A stretch of DNA of 64,000 nt. Source: JAJDXO01 sp965221855. GTDB lineage: Bacteria; Pseudomonadota; Alphaproteobacteria; Rhodospirillales; UBA2165. Below are positions 55,450-64,000 of the stretch, piece by piece. The notes below the pieces were generated by a model. That model saw only the letters and a list, made by a program, of their open reading frames with translations, was not told the DNA's origin and did no database searches. Location of the stretch: contig CBDCSV010000008.1 in NCBI GenBank assembly GCA_965221855.1, positions 62,001 to 126,000 of the forward strand, read 5' to 3'. Numbering within the stretch: the stretch's first letter is position 1; every line of letters begins with the position of its first letter. Both the position numbers and the translations under genes were made by a program.

Positions 55450-55791
55450 TTCCCGCGCATAGCCCTTGCCCTGCTGTTCGACGATGACGTCATAGAAGAT
55501 CTCGCGGGCCGCCGGTTCCTCGACGATAAGGTTCAGTCCGCACGCCCCGACGAAGGCGTCGGTTTCCCTGTCGGCGATGGTCAGCGAAAAGATCGGTTCG
55601 GCGGCTTCGTAGAGGTTCAGCGCCCGGCTGAATTGGGCGCGCGCCCCCGCCTCGGTGCGCTCGCCCGCGGTCAGCAGCAGAAAGCGGGTCGCTTCCTCGT
55701 CGGTCATGAACGCGACGAAGGCGGCCTCGTCCTTCCGCTGATGGCGTCTGAGACGCAGCCGCGCCGTGCCGATGGCGTCGGGCACCCGCAT
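55258..55791 (-). CDS. GNAT family N-acetyltransferase (RimJ/RimL type)
   Basis: A 177-residue acetyltransferase. It begins TARLRLRRHQRKDEAAFVAF, has LTIADRETDAFVGACGLN, the CoA loop QQGKGYAREASEALV and the RimJ-type end LRPENTRAVAVAEYLGFEDHG. This class modifies protein N-termini or small amines. Its 3' third is duplicated at 52.9 kb. Confidence 0.88.
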   Translation of the reverse strand: MRVPDAIGTARLRLRRHQRKDEAAFVAFMTDEEATRFLLLTAGERTEAGARAQFSRALNLYEAAEPIFSLTIADRETDAFVGACGLNLIVEEPAAREIFYDVIVEQQGKGYAREASEALVEYAMKEAGIPKLVAFLRPENTRAVAVAEYLGFEDHGPAMKHGRSGRRYVLSGTRRRA

Positions 55792-55959
55792 GGGGCATGT
55801 TCCTCCGTGTTTTGTTCATCCTTGCACCAACCCGGAATCGGGACAAGAGGGAGGCGGTTGGATTGCGGAACGGCTGCGGAATCCATTTGAACGTCGGCCG
55901 GGAATGCCGCCCGTCGGCGTATCCGCCGCCGGGAAAGACACCTGATCCCCGGCGAATTC

Positions 55960-57570
55960 CTAATTTCCCGAGACCCGGCGCAGGATTTCGGTTACGTCGC
56001 TGGGAACCCCGTTTCCCCGCCAGGCCACGTGTTGATCGGGGCGCACCAGAACCAGGTCGTAGCCGTAGAGCGAGCGGGCATGGCCGTCGTCCATGAAGAC
56101 GGACCGCAAGGGGACGCCCAGGGTCTCGGCTTCCGCCTCGAAGGCGCCGGCGGCGCCGTCCGATCCGAAATCCACCAGGGTGAACCAGGTCCCGAAGCGA
56201 TCGAAGACCGGCGTCCCGTCCCCGAGATAAATCCCCGGCGGCCGATAGCCGGGGGTGGTGGTGGGAACATAGACCAGCGGATCGTCCTGGGTTTCGTCAC
56301 CGTCTTCGTTGCAGACGATGGACGAGCCGGCGTAGCCGTAGCCAAGCTCGATTCCCAGGCTTTCGTTCTCGGCGTTGCCTATCTTCCCGATTTCCTCGGC
56401 GAGTCCGGCGCGCAGCCGATCGCCTTCGGGGCCCGCGGCGTCGATGCCGTCCGGCCAGATTTCGCCGATGGCGAGCCGGGCCTCGGCGTGGCGCTTCGAT
56501 CCCTCCCGGTTGCGCAGGGCCACCGGCCGCCGTTCTTCCCGGACCGCGTCCAGCAGCCCGTCGCCGCCCCAGCCCTGGATCACGGCCGAGAGCTTCCAGC
56601 CGAGATCGAAGGCGTCGCCGACCCCGGTGTTCATGCCGTAGCCGCCGGTCGGGATGTATTGATGGACCGCGTCGCCGGCGAGCAGCACCCGGCGGTCCCG
56701 GTATCCCTCGGCGACCAGGAGGTTGTTCCGCCAGTTGAGCGCGCGGAGCGGCTCGAAGTGGAAATCGGCGCCGACGAAGGACCTGACCTTGTCGTAGGGG
56801 TTCACCGTCTCCGGGGTTTCGCCGTCCGCGAGGTAGGAATGGAGGGTGTAGCGCTCCTTCCCGTCCTGGCTCACCAGGGTGCCGTGGACCGGCGACTGAT
56901 AGTGCCAGGCCGGCCCCCAGGGCTCGAACGCCGCCCGGTCCCCGGAGATGAAGTGGACGCTGTAGCGGGTGCGGATGTCGGCCTCGCCGGAGAGGCCGAT
57001 GCCGAGCTGCCGGCGCACCCGGCTGTTGCCGCCGTCGCACCCGGCGAGATAACGGCTGCGGATTTCCAGGATTTCACCGGTTTCGGCGATTTCAACCCGG
57101 GACGTGACGCCGTCCGCGTCCTGCTCGAAATCCAGGAACTCGGCGCCGTAACGGACGGTCGCATGAGGAGAGGCCAGCGCCGCGTCCCGGAGCAGGGGTT
57201 CGACGACGATTTGCGAAATCCGGACGTCCGGCTCCAGCGCCCGGGTGCCGTCGTTCCGCCGCCGGTAGTTCTCCCGCGCCTCCGCCGGGCCCGGATAGGC
57301 GAAGCGGTATATCTCATGACCGGTGAGGGACGTGGCCCAGCTCACGTCGTGGCAGATGTGATCCGGCACGGCGGCGGCGCGGATGGCGTCCGCGACCCCC
57401 AGCATCCGGAAGATTTCCATGGAGCGGCCGTTGGTGATGTCCATCTTGGGATGTTGGGTGGTGCCGGCGGCGCGCTCGACCACCACGCAGCCGATCCCGA
57501 ACCGGGCGAGGGTCAGGGACAGAGTGAGGCCCACCGGCCCGCCGCCGGCGATCAAAACCGATGTATCCAC
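55960..57570 (-). CDS. FAD-dependent aromatic monooxygenase (PheA/TfdB type)
   Basis: A 536-residue flavoprotein hydroxylase. The FAD-binding Rossmann motif is VLIAGGGPVGLTLSLTLARFG, DG motif YLAGCDGGNSRVRRQLG and second FAD motif RVLLAGDAVHQYIPTGGYGMNTGVGDAFDLGWKL (in part). The C-terminal thioredoxin-like domain of phenol-hydroxylase relatives appears around residues 440-536. GTG at 57570 follows AGGGGGG; longer frames lack such a site. Substrate unknown, probably a phenolic or polyketide-like compound. Confidence 0.9.
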   Translation of the reverse strand: MDTSVLIAGGGPVGLTLSLTLARFGIGCVVVERAAGTTQHPKMDITNGRSMEIFRMLGVADAIRAAAVPDHICHDVSWATSLTGHEIYRFAYPGPAEARENYRRRNDGTRALEPDVRISQIVVEPLLRDAALASPHATVRYGAEFLDFEQDADGVTSRVEIAETGEILEIRSRYLAGCDGGNSRVRRQLGIGLSGEADIRTRYSVHFISGDRAAFEPWGPAWHYQSPVHGTLVSQDGKERYTLHSYLADGETPETVNPYDKVRSFVGADFHFEPLRALNWRNNLLVAEGYRDRRVLLAGDAVHQYIPTGGYGMNTGVGDAFDLGWKLSAVIQGWGGDGLLDAVREERRPVALRNREGSKRHAEARLAIGEIWPDGIDAAGPEGDRLRAGLAEEIGKIGNAENESLGIELGYGYAGSSIVCNEDGDETQDDPLVYVPTTTPGYRPPGIYLGDGTPVFDRFGTWFTLVDFGSDGAAGAFEAEAETLGVPLRSVFMDDGHARSLYGYDLVLVRPDQHVAWRGNGVPSDVTEILRRVSGN

Positions 57571-57640
57571 GCGACCCCCCTGATGGGCTATGCTGAGGCG
57601 TAGTGTTCCCTGTTCGGGCAGGAATGAAAAGGAGGGCGCG

Positions 57641-58072
57641 ATGCATATCGACGGCGGCTGCCATTGCGGCAACATCACCTTCGAGGCGGAAATCGATCCC
57701 GAGCGCGTCGGAATCTGTCACTGCACCGACTGCCAGACCATGTCAGGCGCGCCCTACAACGCGGTGGTGCAGGTCCGTGAGACCGACTTCACCATGAAAT
57801 CCGGAACGCCCAAGGTCTACGTGAAGACCGCCGAGAACGGCAACAGACGGAACCAGCTGTTCTGCCCCGATTGCGGCGCCCGCATCTACGCCACGTCCCA
57901 TGACGATCCAACCGACGGCAAGCCCCGCTTGTTCAGCGTCCGCATGGGAATCGTCAGACAAAAGGCGGAAATTCGGCCCAAATGGCAGGTCTGGACCCGC
58001 TCGGCCCAGCCGTGGGTCAAGGACCTGGACGCGATCCCCGCCCACGACACGCAGGCCGCCCCGCCGTCGTAG
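57641..58072 (+). CDS. GFA family zinc protein
   Basis: A 143-residue protein of the glutathione-dependent formaldehyde-activating (Gfa/CENP-V) fold. Zinc ligands appear in GGCHCGNITFEA, CHCTDCQTMSG and FCPDCGARIYA. Starts at ATG with GGAGGG upstream, divergent from the monooxygenase and 30 bases before the next gene. The family rarely has a proven substrate. Confidence 0.88.
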   Translation: MHIDGGCHCGNITFEAEIDPERVGICHCTDCQTMSGAPYNAVVQVRETDFTMKSGTPKVYVKTAENGNRRNQLFCPDCGARIYATSHDDPTDGKPRLFSVRMGIVRQKAEIRPKWQVWTRSAQPWVKDLDAIPAHDTQAAPPS

Positions 58073-58102
58073 CGGGTCGGCCCTTAAGGATAGGAGGAGA
58101 AA

Positions 58103-58648
58103 ATGGTCAGAATTCCACCGGTAACGCGGGACGAGATGGATGCCGAGCAGGCGCGGGTTTACGACGACGTCATGGCCACGACCGGCCGGGTCTCGGGGCC
58201 GTCGCTGGGCTACGTCTATTCGCCGGGTCTTTGGGAGGCGACCAACAAGGTGAGCGACCATCTCGCCGACTGCGCCCTGACCCAGCCCCAGGTGCGCATG
58301 GTCGCGCTGATGACCGCGCGGTTCTGGGACGCGCAATTTCCCTGGTTCGCCCAGGTGGGCCTGGCGCGCAAGGCCGGGCTCGCCGACGCCGTCATTCACG
58401 CCGTCAACGACGGCCGCCGGCCCGACTTCGACAATGACGCGGACGCGGCGGTCTACGATCTCGCCAAGGAAACCCTTGAGCAAAAACAGGCCAGCGACGC
58501 CACCTTCGAGCGCGCCGCCGATCTCATCGGCTACCCGGCCATGGTCGATGTCATCGGCGCCATCGGACACTTCTGCAAAGTGGGGCTCATGGCGGTATTC
58601 GTCGGCGCGGAAGCGCCCGATGACGCCCCCATCCCGCTGAAGGTTTGA
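58103..58648 (+). CDS. carboxymuconolactone decarboxylase family protein
   Basis: A 181-residue all-helical CMD/AhpD-fold protein (RIPPVTRDEMDAEQARVYDD, then VRMVALMTARFWDAQFPWFAQ). The AhpD Cys-x-x-Cys is absent, so peroxidase activity is unlikely and decarboxylase-like activity is uncertain. GGAGGAG precedes the ATG. Co-directional with the GFA gene. Confidence 0.82.
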   Translation: MVRIPPVTRDEMDAEQARVYDDVMATTGRVSGPSLGYVYSPGLWEATNKVSDHLADCALTQPQVRMVALMTARFWDAQFPWFAQVGLARKAGLADAVIHAVNDGRRPDFDNDADAAVYDLAKETLEQKQASDATFERAADLIGYPAMVDVIGAIGHFCKVGLMAVFVGAEAPDDAPIPLKV

Positions 58649-58807
58649 GGAGGGAAAGATGGGCGGGATCGCCGCCAGGTTCGATTCCGGCTTCGGCGGC
58701 GCCGCGCTCGGCTTCGATCAGCCCGCTATGAATGTGACGCGGGGGAGACATGCGCAAAACGCACGTTGACCCCGTGAACGCTTATCTATAGAAGCATCGG
58801 CGGGCCA

Positions 58808-58846
58808 CGGTCCCCCAACGGACCGCGACCCATCTGGAAGGATGGG
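58808..58846 (+). ncRNA. two-hairpin serC leader (serC RNA motif candidate)
   Basis: Two perfect six-pair hairpins directly upstream of serC: CGGTCC/GGACCG around CCCAAC (58808-58825) and CCCATC/GATGGG around TGGAAG (58829-58846). The second covers the ribosome-binding bases (GGGAG at 58844-58848), six bases before the ATG. A conserved serC RNA motif with this position is known in Alphaproteobacteria; its ligand, if any, is not established. A 36-codon frame at 58659-58769 lies upstream but I see no reason to call it a gene. Confidence 0.55.
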
Positions 58847-58854
58847 AGTACAAA

Positions 58855-60030
58855 ATGAACCTGCCAGCTAAACCGGCCGTGCGGCCGGCAAATCCAAATT
58901 TTTCATCCGGACCTTGCGCCAAACGGCCGGGATGGTCGCCGGAGGCGCTGAGCGACGCCGCCGTGGGGCGGTACCACAGGTCTTCCCTCGGTAAAGCCAA
59001 GCTGAAAGAGGTCATCGACCGCACCCGGGACGTCCTGGGCGTGCCGGACGATTACCGGATCGGCATCGTCGCCGCCTCGGATACGGGCGCCGTCGAGATG
59101 GCGCTGTGGTCGCTCCTGGGCGAGCGCGGCGTCGATGTCTTCCAGTGGGAGAGCTTCGGCAAGGGCTGGGTGACCGACGTCACCAAGCAGTTGAAGCTCG
59201 ACGACGTCCGGGTCTTCGAGGCCGGATACGGCGAACTGCCCGACATGTCCCAGGCCGATTTCAGCCACGACGTGGTGTTCACCTGGAACGGCACCACCTC
59301 CGGCGTGCGGGTGCCCGACGGCGACTGGATCGCGGACGGCCGGGAGGGCCTGACCATTTGCGACGCCACCTCGGCGGTGTTCGCCATGGATCTGCCGTGG
59401 ACCAAGCTCGATGTGGCGACCTATTCGTGGCAGAAGGTGATGGGCGGCGAGGCCCAGCACGGGGTGCTGATCATTTCCCCCCGCGCCGCCGAGCGCCTGG
59501 AGACCTATACGCCGCCCTGGCCGCTGCCGAAGATTTTCCGGCTGGCGTCGGGCGGCAAGCTCGCCGAAGGGGTGTTCGAGGGCGCGACCATCAACACGCC
59601 CTCCATGCTGGTGGTCGAGGACGCCCTCGACGGCCTCAAGTGGGCCGAGAGCATCGGCGGCCTCAGGACCCTGATCAACCGGTCCGAGACCAATCTGGGC
59701 GTCCTCGCCCGCTGGGTCGAGAATTCGCCGCTGGTGGAGTTCCTGGCCGCCGATCCGGCGGTCCGCTCCTGCACGTCGGTGTGCCTCAATATCACCGCGC
59801 CCTGGTTCCTCGGCCTGTCGGAAGACGGCCGGGCCAAGGCGGCGAAGCGCATCGGCGCGCTGCTGGAGGATGAGGGCGCCGCCCATGACATCGACGCCTA
59901 CCGGGATGCGCCGGCGGGCCTTCGCATCTGGGCCGGCGCCACGGTCGAGGCCTCGGATCTGGAGGCGCTCACCCAGTGGATCGACTGGGCCATCGGCGTC
60001 GCCGAAACCGAATTCACCGTACCCGCATAA
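58855..60030 (+). CDS. serC: phosphoserine aminotransferase
   Basis: A 391-residue PLP enzyme, second step of serine synthesis. It opens with RPANPNFSSGPCAKRPGW, carries the PLP Lys in YSWQKVMGGEAQHGVLI, and has FTWNGTTSGVRVP. The length and sequence fit the long alphaproteobacterial SerC type. serA follows 11 bases later. Confidence 0.96.
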   Translation: MNLPAKPAVRPANPNFSSGPCAKRPGWSPEALSDAAVGRYHRSSLGKAKLKEVIDRTRDVLGVPDDYRIGIVAASDTGAVEMALWSLLGERGVDVFQWESFGKGWVTDVTKQLKLDDVRVFEAGYGELPDMSQADFSHDVVFTWNGTTSGVRVPDGDWIADGREGLTICDATSAVFAMDLPWTKLDVATYSWQKVMGGEAQHGVLIISPRAAERLETYTPPWPLPKIFRLASGGKLAEGVFEGATINTPSMLVVEDALDGLKWAESIGGLRTLINRSETNLGVLARWVENSPLVEFLAADPAVRSCTSVCLNITAPWFLGLSEDGRAKAAKRIGALLEDEGAAHDIDAYRDAPAGLRIWAGATVEASDLEALTQWIDWAIGVAETEFTVPA

Positions 60031-60041
60031 GGAGGAAATCC

Positions 60042-61619
60042 ATGCCAAAGGTGCTGATTTCCGACAGCATGAGCCCGCGCGCGGCCGAGACGTTCGCCGG
60101 GCGGGGCCTGGAAGTCGACGTCAAGCCGGGCATGAGCCCGGAGGAACTCGCCGCCTGTATCGGCGAGTATGACGGCCTTGCCGTCCGTTCGGCGACCAAG
60201 GTCAAGCCTGAAATCATCGAAGCCGCCGACAACCTCAAGGTCATCGGCCGGGCGGGGATCGGGGTCGACAATATCGACATTCCGGCGGCGACGGGCCGCG
60301 GCATCGTGGTGATGAATACGCCCTTCGGGAACTCCATCACCACCGCCGAACACGCCATCGCCATGATGTTCGCGCTCGCCCGCGAGATCCCGCAGGCCAG
60401 TGCCTCGACCCACGCCGGCAAGTGGGAAAAGTCCAAGTTCATGGGCACCGAACTCACCGGCAAGACGCTGGGGATCATCGGCTGCGGCAATATCGGCGCC
60501 ATCGTCGCCGACCGGGCGCTGGGCCTGAAGATGAAGGTGGCGGCCTATGACCCGTTCCTCGCGGAGGAGCGGGCCCAGGATCTGGGGGTCGGCAAGGTGG
60601 ACCTGGACGAGCTGTTCCAGCGCGCCGACTTCATCAGCCTGCACACCCCCATGACCGATCAGACCCGGGGAATCATCGATGCGGACGCCATCGCCAAGAT
60701 GAAGTACGGCGTGCGGATCATCAACTGCGCCCGGGGCGGCCTGGTGGTCGAAGAGGACCTCAGGAAGGCCCTCGACGACGGCAAGGTCGGCGGCGCGGCC
60801 ATGGACGTGTTCGCCGAGGAACCGGCCACGGAAAACGTCCTGTTCGGTCACGAGAAGGTGGTGGCCACGCCGCATCTGGGCGCCTCGACGGAAGAGGCCC
60901 AGGTCAACGTGGCGATCCAGATCGCCGAGCAGATGGCCGACTATCTGCTCACCGGCGCGGTGGCCAACGCGCTGAACATGCCGTCGGTGAGCGCGGAGGA
61001 TGCGCCCAAGCTCGGTCCCTACATGAAGCTCGCCGAACAGCTCGGCAGCTTCGCCGGCCAGGTGACGGAGACCGCCATCAAGGCGGTGACCATCGAGTAT
61101 TGCGGCGCCGTCTCGGTGCTCAATACCCGGCCGCTGACGGCGGTGGTGCTGAAGGGACTGCTCACGCCGCTGCTGGATTCGGTCAACATGGTCTCGGCCC
61201 CGGTGGTCGCCCGCGAGCGGGACATCGAGGTTACCGAGGCCAACCGCGATCACTGCGGCGGATTTCAAACGCTGATCAAGGTGACCATTACCACCGAGGC
61301 CCAGACCCGGGCCGTCGCCGGCACCCTGTTCGGGGTCGACCGGCCGCGGATCGTCGAAATCCGGGATATCCCCATCGACGCCGAACTGGGACCGCACATG
61401 CTTTACGTCGTCAACGAGGACAAACCGGGCTTCATCGGGGCGCTGGGGACCATGTTGGGGGATGCGGGCATCAACATCGCGACCTTCCATCTCGGCCGCT
61501 CGGCGCCGGGCGAGGACGCCATCTCGCTGATCGAGGTGGACGGCGGTGTCGGCGAGGACGTGGTCAACGCGGTAAAGGCGCTGCCGCAGGTCAAACGGGC
61601 CGCCGCGCTGGCGTTTTAG
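60042..61619 (+). CDS. serA: D-3-phosphoglycerate dehydrogenase
   Basis: A 525-residue first enzyme of serine synthesis. The NAD-binding loop is LGIIGCGNIGAIVADRA. Catalytic-region segments are VRIINCARGGLVVEEDL and VVATPHLGASTEEAQVNVA, followed by an intervening domain and a C-terminal ACT domain (MLYVVNEDKPGFIGALGTM). ATG 60042 follows GGAGGAA. The ACT domain suggests feedback by serine. Confidence 0.97.
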   Translation: MPKVLISDSMSPRAAETFAGRGLEVDVKPGMSPEELAACIGEYDGLAVRSATKVKPEIIEAADNLKVIGRAGIGVDNIDIPAATGRGIVVMNTPFGNSITTAEHAIAMMFALAREIPQASASTHAGKWEKSKFMGTELTGKTLGIIGCGNIGAIVADRALGLKMKVAAYDPFLAEERAQDLGVGKVDLDELFQRADFISLHTPMTDQTRGIIDADAIAKMKYGVRIINCARGGLVVEEDLRKALDDGKVGGAAMDVFAEEPATENVLFGHEKVVATPHLGASTEEAQVNVAIQIAEQMADYLLTGAVANALNMPSVSAEDAPKLGPYMKLAEQLGSFAGQVTETAIKAVTIEYCGAVSVLNTRPLTAVVLKGLLTPLLDSVNMVSAPVVARERDIEVTEANRDHCGGFQTLIKVTITTEAQTRAVAGTLFGVDRPRIVEIRDIPIDAELGPHMLYVVNEDKPGFIGALGTMLGDAGINIATFHLGRSAPGEDAISLIEVDGGVGEDVVNAVKALPQVKRAAALAF

Positions 61620-61649
61620 GGGAGTTTACATCCCGCGAATTTGAGCCAT

Positions 61650-62780
61650 TTACTCCGCCAACACCTCCGCCAGCACGTCGACCGCCGCGATGTGGTCCTC
61701 GAGGATGACCTTGATGATGTCGGGCGGCGGAGCGTCGCCTTCGTCGGTCAATAGCCGCCCGGGGCGTTCCGGCGCACGGCCGAAGCCGCACGGTGCGGCC
61801 AATGCGAAATCGGCCAGGAACTTCTTCACCGTCTTGAGTTGCTCGGCCATGCCGTCCGGGCCGTGCATGTGGTGGATGGCGCCGACATAAGCGCGGGCGC
61901 CGCCGATTTCGAGATCTTCCAGCGGCTTGAAGTGGGCCTCGTCGACCTGGCCGGTCGTCGGGAAATGGACGAAGTCGACCGGGCGCCCGGCGGCGGCGCA
62001 AAACGCGTTGAGCAACAGAACCGTCGCCATGACATCGGGGGGTTGTTGGCCCGGCCAACCAGTCAAGCTGCCATAACAGGAGTGAGCGCCGAGCGCGGTT
62101 TCAGGCGGAATGACGGCGCAGATTTCGGTCGCCGGTGCGCAGATGCGGACGGCCTCGCGGCGCGCGCCGGCAATGTCGCCGTCCCTCAAGTAAAACCAGA
62201 CATCGCGGTGCTCGATGGCGAGGTCCCATTGGATGGCGAGTTCTGCCGGCGGGATATGCCGGATCAGTTCCTCGACCTCAGCCTTGAGCGCGGCCGTAAA
62301 TCCAGGCGCCACAACCTCCATATGGCCGGGGTCGGGAAATGCAGCCCCGATGCAGCTATAGGTCAACGGGATACAGACCTGAAAGCGGACATATTCGGGG
62401 ATGATCCCGTCTTTCTTGAACTGGCGAAATACGAAATAGGAATTTACGGCGTCACGGGTGTAACCGAGTTTCCAGCCGGGATCGCCGAAGCGAACTTCTT
62501 CGACGCCATCCCGGACCCGAAACTGATAGTTGTCATCGAGACTCTGGGGGTGCCAAGTTTCCACGCCGTCTTCGTTGAGGGCCGGATAGCGCAGGGTTTC
62601 GAGATCGCGGTGGCCGTTGAGTACCCGATGCGCGATACCGTCGACCCAATACCGCCGATCGCCCATTTCGCCGTCGGGCATATATGCGAGCCACTCGCCG
62701 ATGCCGGGCCCGAATGCGTGGAACACCTCCTCCGGCGTATCGAGGGGAATGCTCCCTACGAGCAGCAGTTCATCCGGCAT
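61650..62780 (-). CDS. hypothetical protein, possibly UroD/MetE-fold
   Basis: A 376-residue cytoplasmic protein starting MPDELLLVGSIPLDTPEEVF after GGAGAGAACA. Segments such as AIQWDLAIEHRDVW and ICAVIPPETALGAHSCYGSLTGWP resemble the TIM-barrel uroporphyrinogen decarboxylase / cobalamin-independent methionine synthase superfamily in layout, with His/Cys residues that could bind metal. I do not recognise a named family. It converges with serA. Confidence 0.65.
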   Translation of the reverse strand: MPDELLLVGSIPLDTPEEVFHAFGPGIGEWLAYMPDGEMGDRRYWVDGIAHRVLNGHRDLETLRYPALNEDGVETWHPQSLDDNYQFRVRDGVEEVRFGDPGWKLGYTRDAVNSYFVFRQFKKDGIIPEYVRFQVCIPLTYSCIGAAFPDPGHMEVVAPGFTAALKAEVEELIRHIPPAELAIQWDLAIEHRDVWFYLRDGDIAGARREAVRICAPATEICAVIPPETALGAHSCYGSLTGWPGQQPPDVMATVLLLNAFCAAAGRPVDFVHFPTTGQVDEAHFKPLEDLEIGGARAYVGAIHHMHGPDGMAEQLKTVKKFLADFALAAPCGFGRAPERPGRLLTDEGDAPPPDIIKVILEDHIAAVDVLAEVLAE

Positions 62781-63078
62781 TGTTCTCTCCTGTTGGTAAG
62801 TTTTCGGTTCGTTTCAGGCGCGGCCGATATCGGCCGCCGGTGGGTTCCCGTCGCAAGAAAGAGCCGGTCAACCGCCAATATACTGTTTAACGCACATTTT
62901 GTGCCTTACTTATCATCCGGTACCGGCATGCCCGTCGCGGCCACATCCCGCGCGAGTCGGGCCGTCTCGCTCTCCAGTCAGGAGATAACCGACTGGCCCG
63001 CCGTCGGTAACCCGATCAAGAACCGGAGCATGATCGCAACAAAGGGCGGCAAATGCCGCTCTTTCTCCTTAGGTAACG
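62781..63078. other. non-coding gap beside the IS256 element
   Basis: I see no supported gene. A short minus-strand stretch reads ESETARLARDVAATGMPVP but is stopped on both sides, so it is at most a decayed fragment. The outer end of the IS256 element should lie near 63050-63080; I could not fix it because its other end is outside the window. Confidence 0.4.
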
Positions 63079-64000
63079 TCAAGAGTTATGTGTCAGGGAG
63101 ACTGGGGTACTGATTCCCTGAGACTTGTTTTCGTGAATGAAGACCGCGTAGAGGATGCGGTCCATTGAGGTTTTATCCTTGAAGGTTCCCATGGGCCGGG
63201 TTCGTCTGCGAACCTCGCGGAACCTCCGTTCGATGGCATTGGTGGTCCTGACCTGCTTTCGCTCGGCGAGGTCCTTGTAGCGGAAGCAGGTGAGCAGGTC
63301 GTCGAGGTCGTTGCGCAGGCAGGCGACGGCCTTGGGGTAGGTATCTTCCCAGGCGTCGGCGAAGCGGCGGGCGGCGGTCTCGGCCTTGCGGCGGTTGGGG
63401 GCATTCATGACGGCGTGGACGTCGGCCTTGACGGCCTGCTGGTCGGCTACGCGGACCTTGTTGAGGATGTTCCTGATTTTGTGCGCCCAGCACCTCTGAA
63501 CGGGGATGCCGTGATAGACGATCGGCAAGGCGGCGAGCAGGCCTTGGCCGCCATCAACGCAGATCATCTCAAGGCCCTCGCCGGTGAGGCCGCGGCGGTG
63601 CAACGCGGTGAGGAAGCGCTCCCACTCCGCGGCGCTCTCGCTGGCGGCGAGTTGGAAGTCGATAATCTCCTTCTTGCCGTCGTGCCGTATGCCCAGCGCC
63701 ACCAGGACCGGCCTCCTGAGCGCGCCGGCGCCGGTCTTGCAGGCCAGCACCACGCCGTCGAGCATCAGCGCCTTGTAGGCGTTCTTCAGCGGCCGGCGGT
63801 GGAATGCGGCGACCGACAGATCGAGGGTCTTGGCGACCCGGCTCACCGTCGCGGCCGAGACCGGACGCCCGAGCAGGGCAAGCAGGACCTCGCCGACCTT
63901 GCGGGTCGAGAGCCCCAGCACGAAGCCGGCCAGGATGGCGCGGTCGATCTCTGGAGCGCGCCTTGCGTAGCTCTTCAGAACCTCGGTCGGGCAGAAGTGC
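63079..64000 (-). CDS. IS256-family transposase, cut by the window edge
   Basis: The frame is open from 64000 to the stop at 63079 (306 residues seen) and continues outside. IS256 signatures are GLSTRKVGEVL, the DDE-region MLDGVVLACKTGAGA and FQLAASESAAEWERFL, MICVDGGQGLLAAL, RCWAHKIRNILNKV and RTTNAIERRFREVRRR. The C-terminus SLTHNS is usual. The N-terminal DNA-binding part is missing here. The copy is probably intact. Confidence 0.93.
   Translation of the reverse strand, partial: HFCPTEVLKSYARRAPEIDRAILAGFVLGLSTRKVGEVLLALLGRPVSAATVSRVAKTLDLSVAAFHRRPLKNAYKALMLDGVVLACKTGAGALRRPVLVALGIRHDGKKEIIDFQLAASESAAEWERFLTALHRRGLTGEGLEMICVDGGQGLLAALPIVYHGIPVQRCWAHKIRNILNKVRVADQQAVKADVHAVMNAPNRRKAETAARRFADAWEDTYPKAVACLRNDLDDLLTCFRYKDLAERKQVRTTNAIERRFREVRRRTRPMGTFKDKTSMDRILYAVFIHENKSQGISTPVSLTHNS

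Noticed and set aside
58659..58769. 36-codon frame between the CMD-family gene and serC
   Set aside because: Although GGAGGG precedes it, the peptide has no recognisable feature and ends in the serC leader. No regulatory codon run is visible that would make it a leader peptide.

Overview
The window reads as a GC-rich alphaproteobacterial chromosome. The gene orders rpmI-rplT-pheS-pheT and yebC-ruvCAB-ybgC-tolQRAB-pal-cpoB-tilS-ftsH-folP-glmM, and isocitrate lyase divergent from an ScfR/RamB-type regulator, are familiar from that class. A Rhodospirillales-like host is my inference from memory; no search was run. I see no rRNA, tRNA or CRISPR array.

Layout. 1-0.8 kb: a GNAT acetyltransferase with a small upstream partner (toxin-antitoxin-like). 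0.9-3.9 kb: ScfR-like regulator and aceA. 3.9-5.5 kb: a membrane protein and a DsbA-family protein. 5.45-7.7 kb: a compact, lower-GC vsr / cytosine methyltransferase / Eco29kI-type GIY-YIG endonuclease operon. 7.9-12.2 kb: argG, a TlpA-like protein whose W-C-P-P-C motif carries UGA at the first Cys (probable selenoprotein), an MFS transporter and a Gfo/Idh/MocA enzyme. 12.3-13.8 kb: an AAA/DUF4143 ATPase preceded by two long palindromes. 13.8-17.9 kb: pheT, pheS, rplT, rpmI. 18-24 kb: marR-ligC-sulfatase-cupin operon divergent from a cytochrome P450, then a PhyH-type dioxygenase.

24.1-31.1 kb is an accessory island: an ASCH protein overlapping a PIN-GNAT-PUA-like fusion, two IS630 elements joined at one shared TA, an IS5-type remnant, a second DUF4143 ATPase with an unusual C-terminal extension and its own upstream palindrome, and an IS1595 remnant. 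31.1-32 kb: an orphan TRAP binding protein without an evident signal peptide.

32.3-47.6 kb is core: yebC, Holliday-junction resolution (ruvCAB), the Tol-Pal envelope system, tRNA-Ile lysidine synthase, FtsH, and folate, cell-wall and thiamine genes. 47.6-52.9 kb: a five-gene set (PLP dehydratase, AlaX, tartrate/D-malate-type dehydrogenase, SLC13 permease, lectin-like protein). 52.9-55.4 kb: a ~2.4-kb cassette (secreted 171-aa protein plus TPR/outer-membrane barrel protein) bounded by ~190-bp direct repeats that each carry the 3' part of the same GNAT gene. 55.3-62.8 kb: GNAT, FAD monooxygenase, GFA protein, a carboxymuconolactone-decarboxylase-family protein, serC-serA behind a two-hairpin leader, and a UroD/MetE-like protein. 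The right edge cuts an IS256 transposase.

The strongest candidates for something new are the UGA-containing TlpA-like protein with a matching hairpin, the repeat-bounded TPR-barrel cassette, the PIN-GNAT-ASCH pair, and the two palindrome-headed DUF4143 ATPases.
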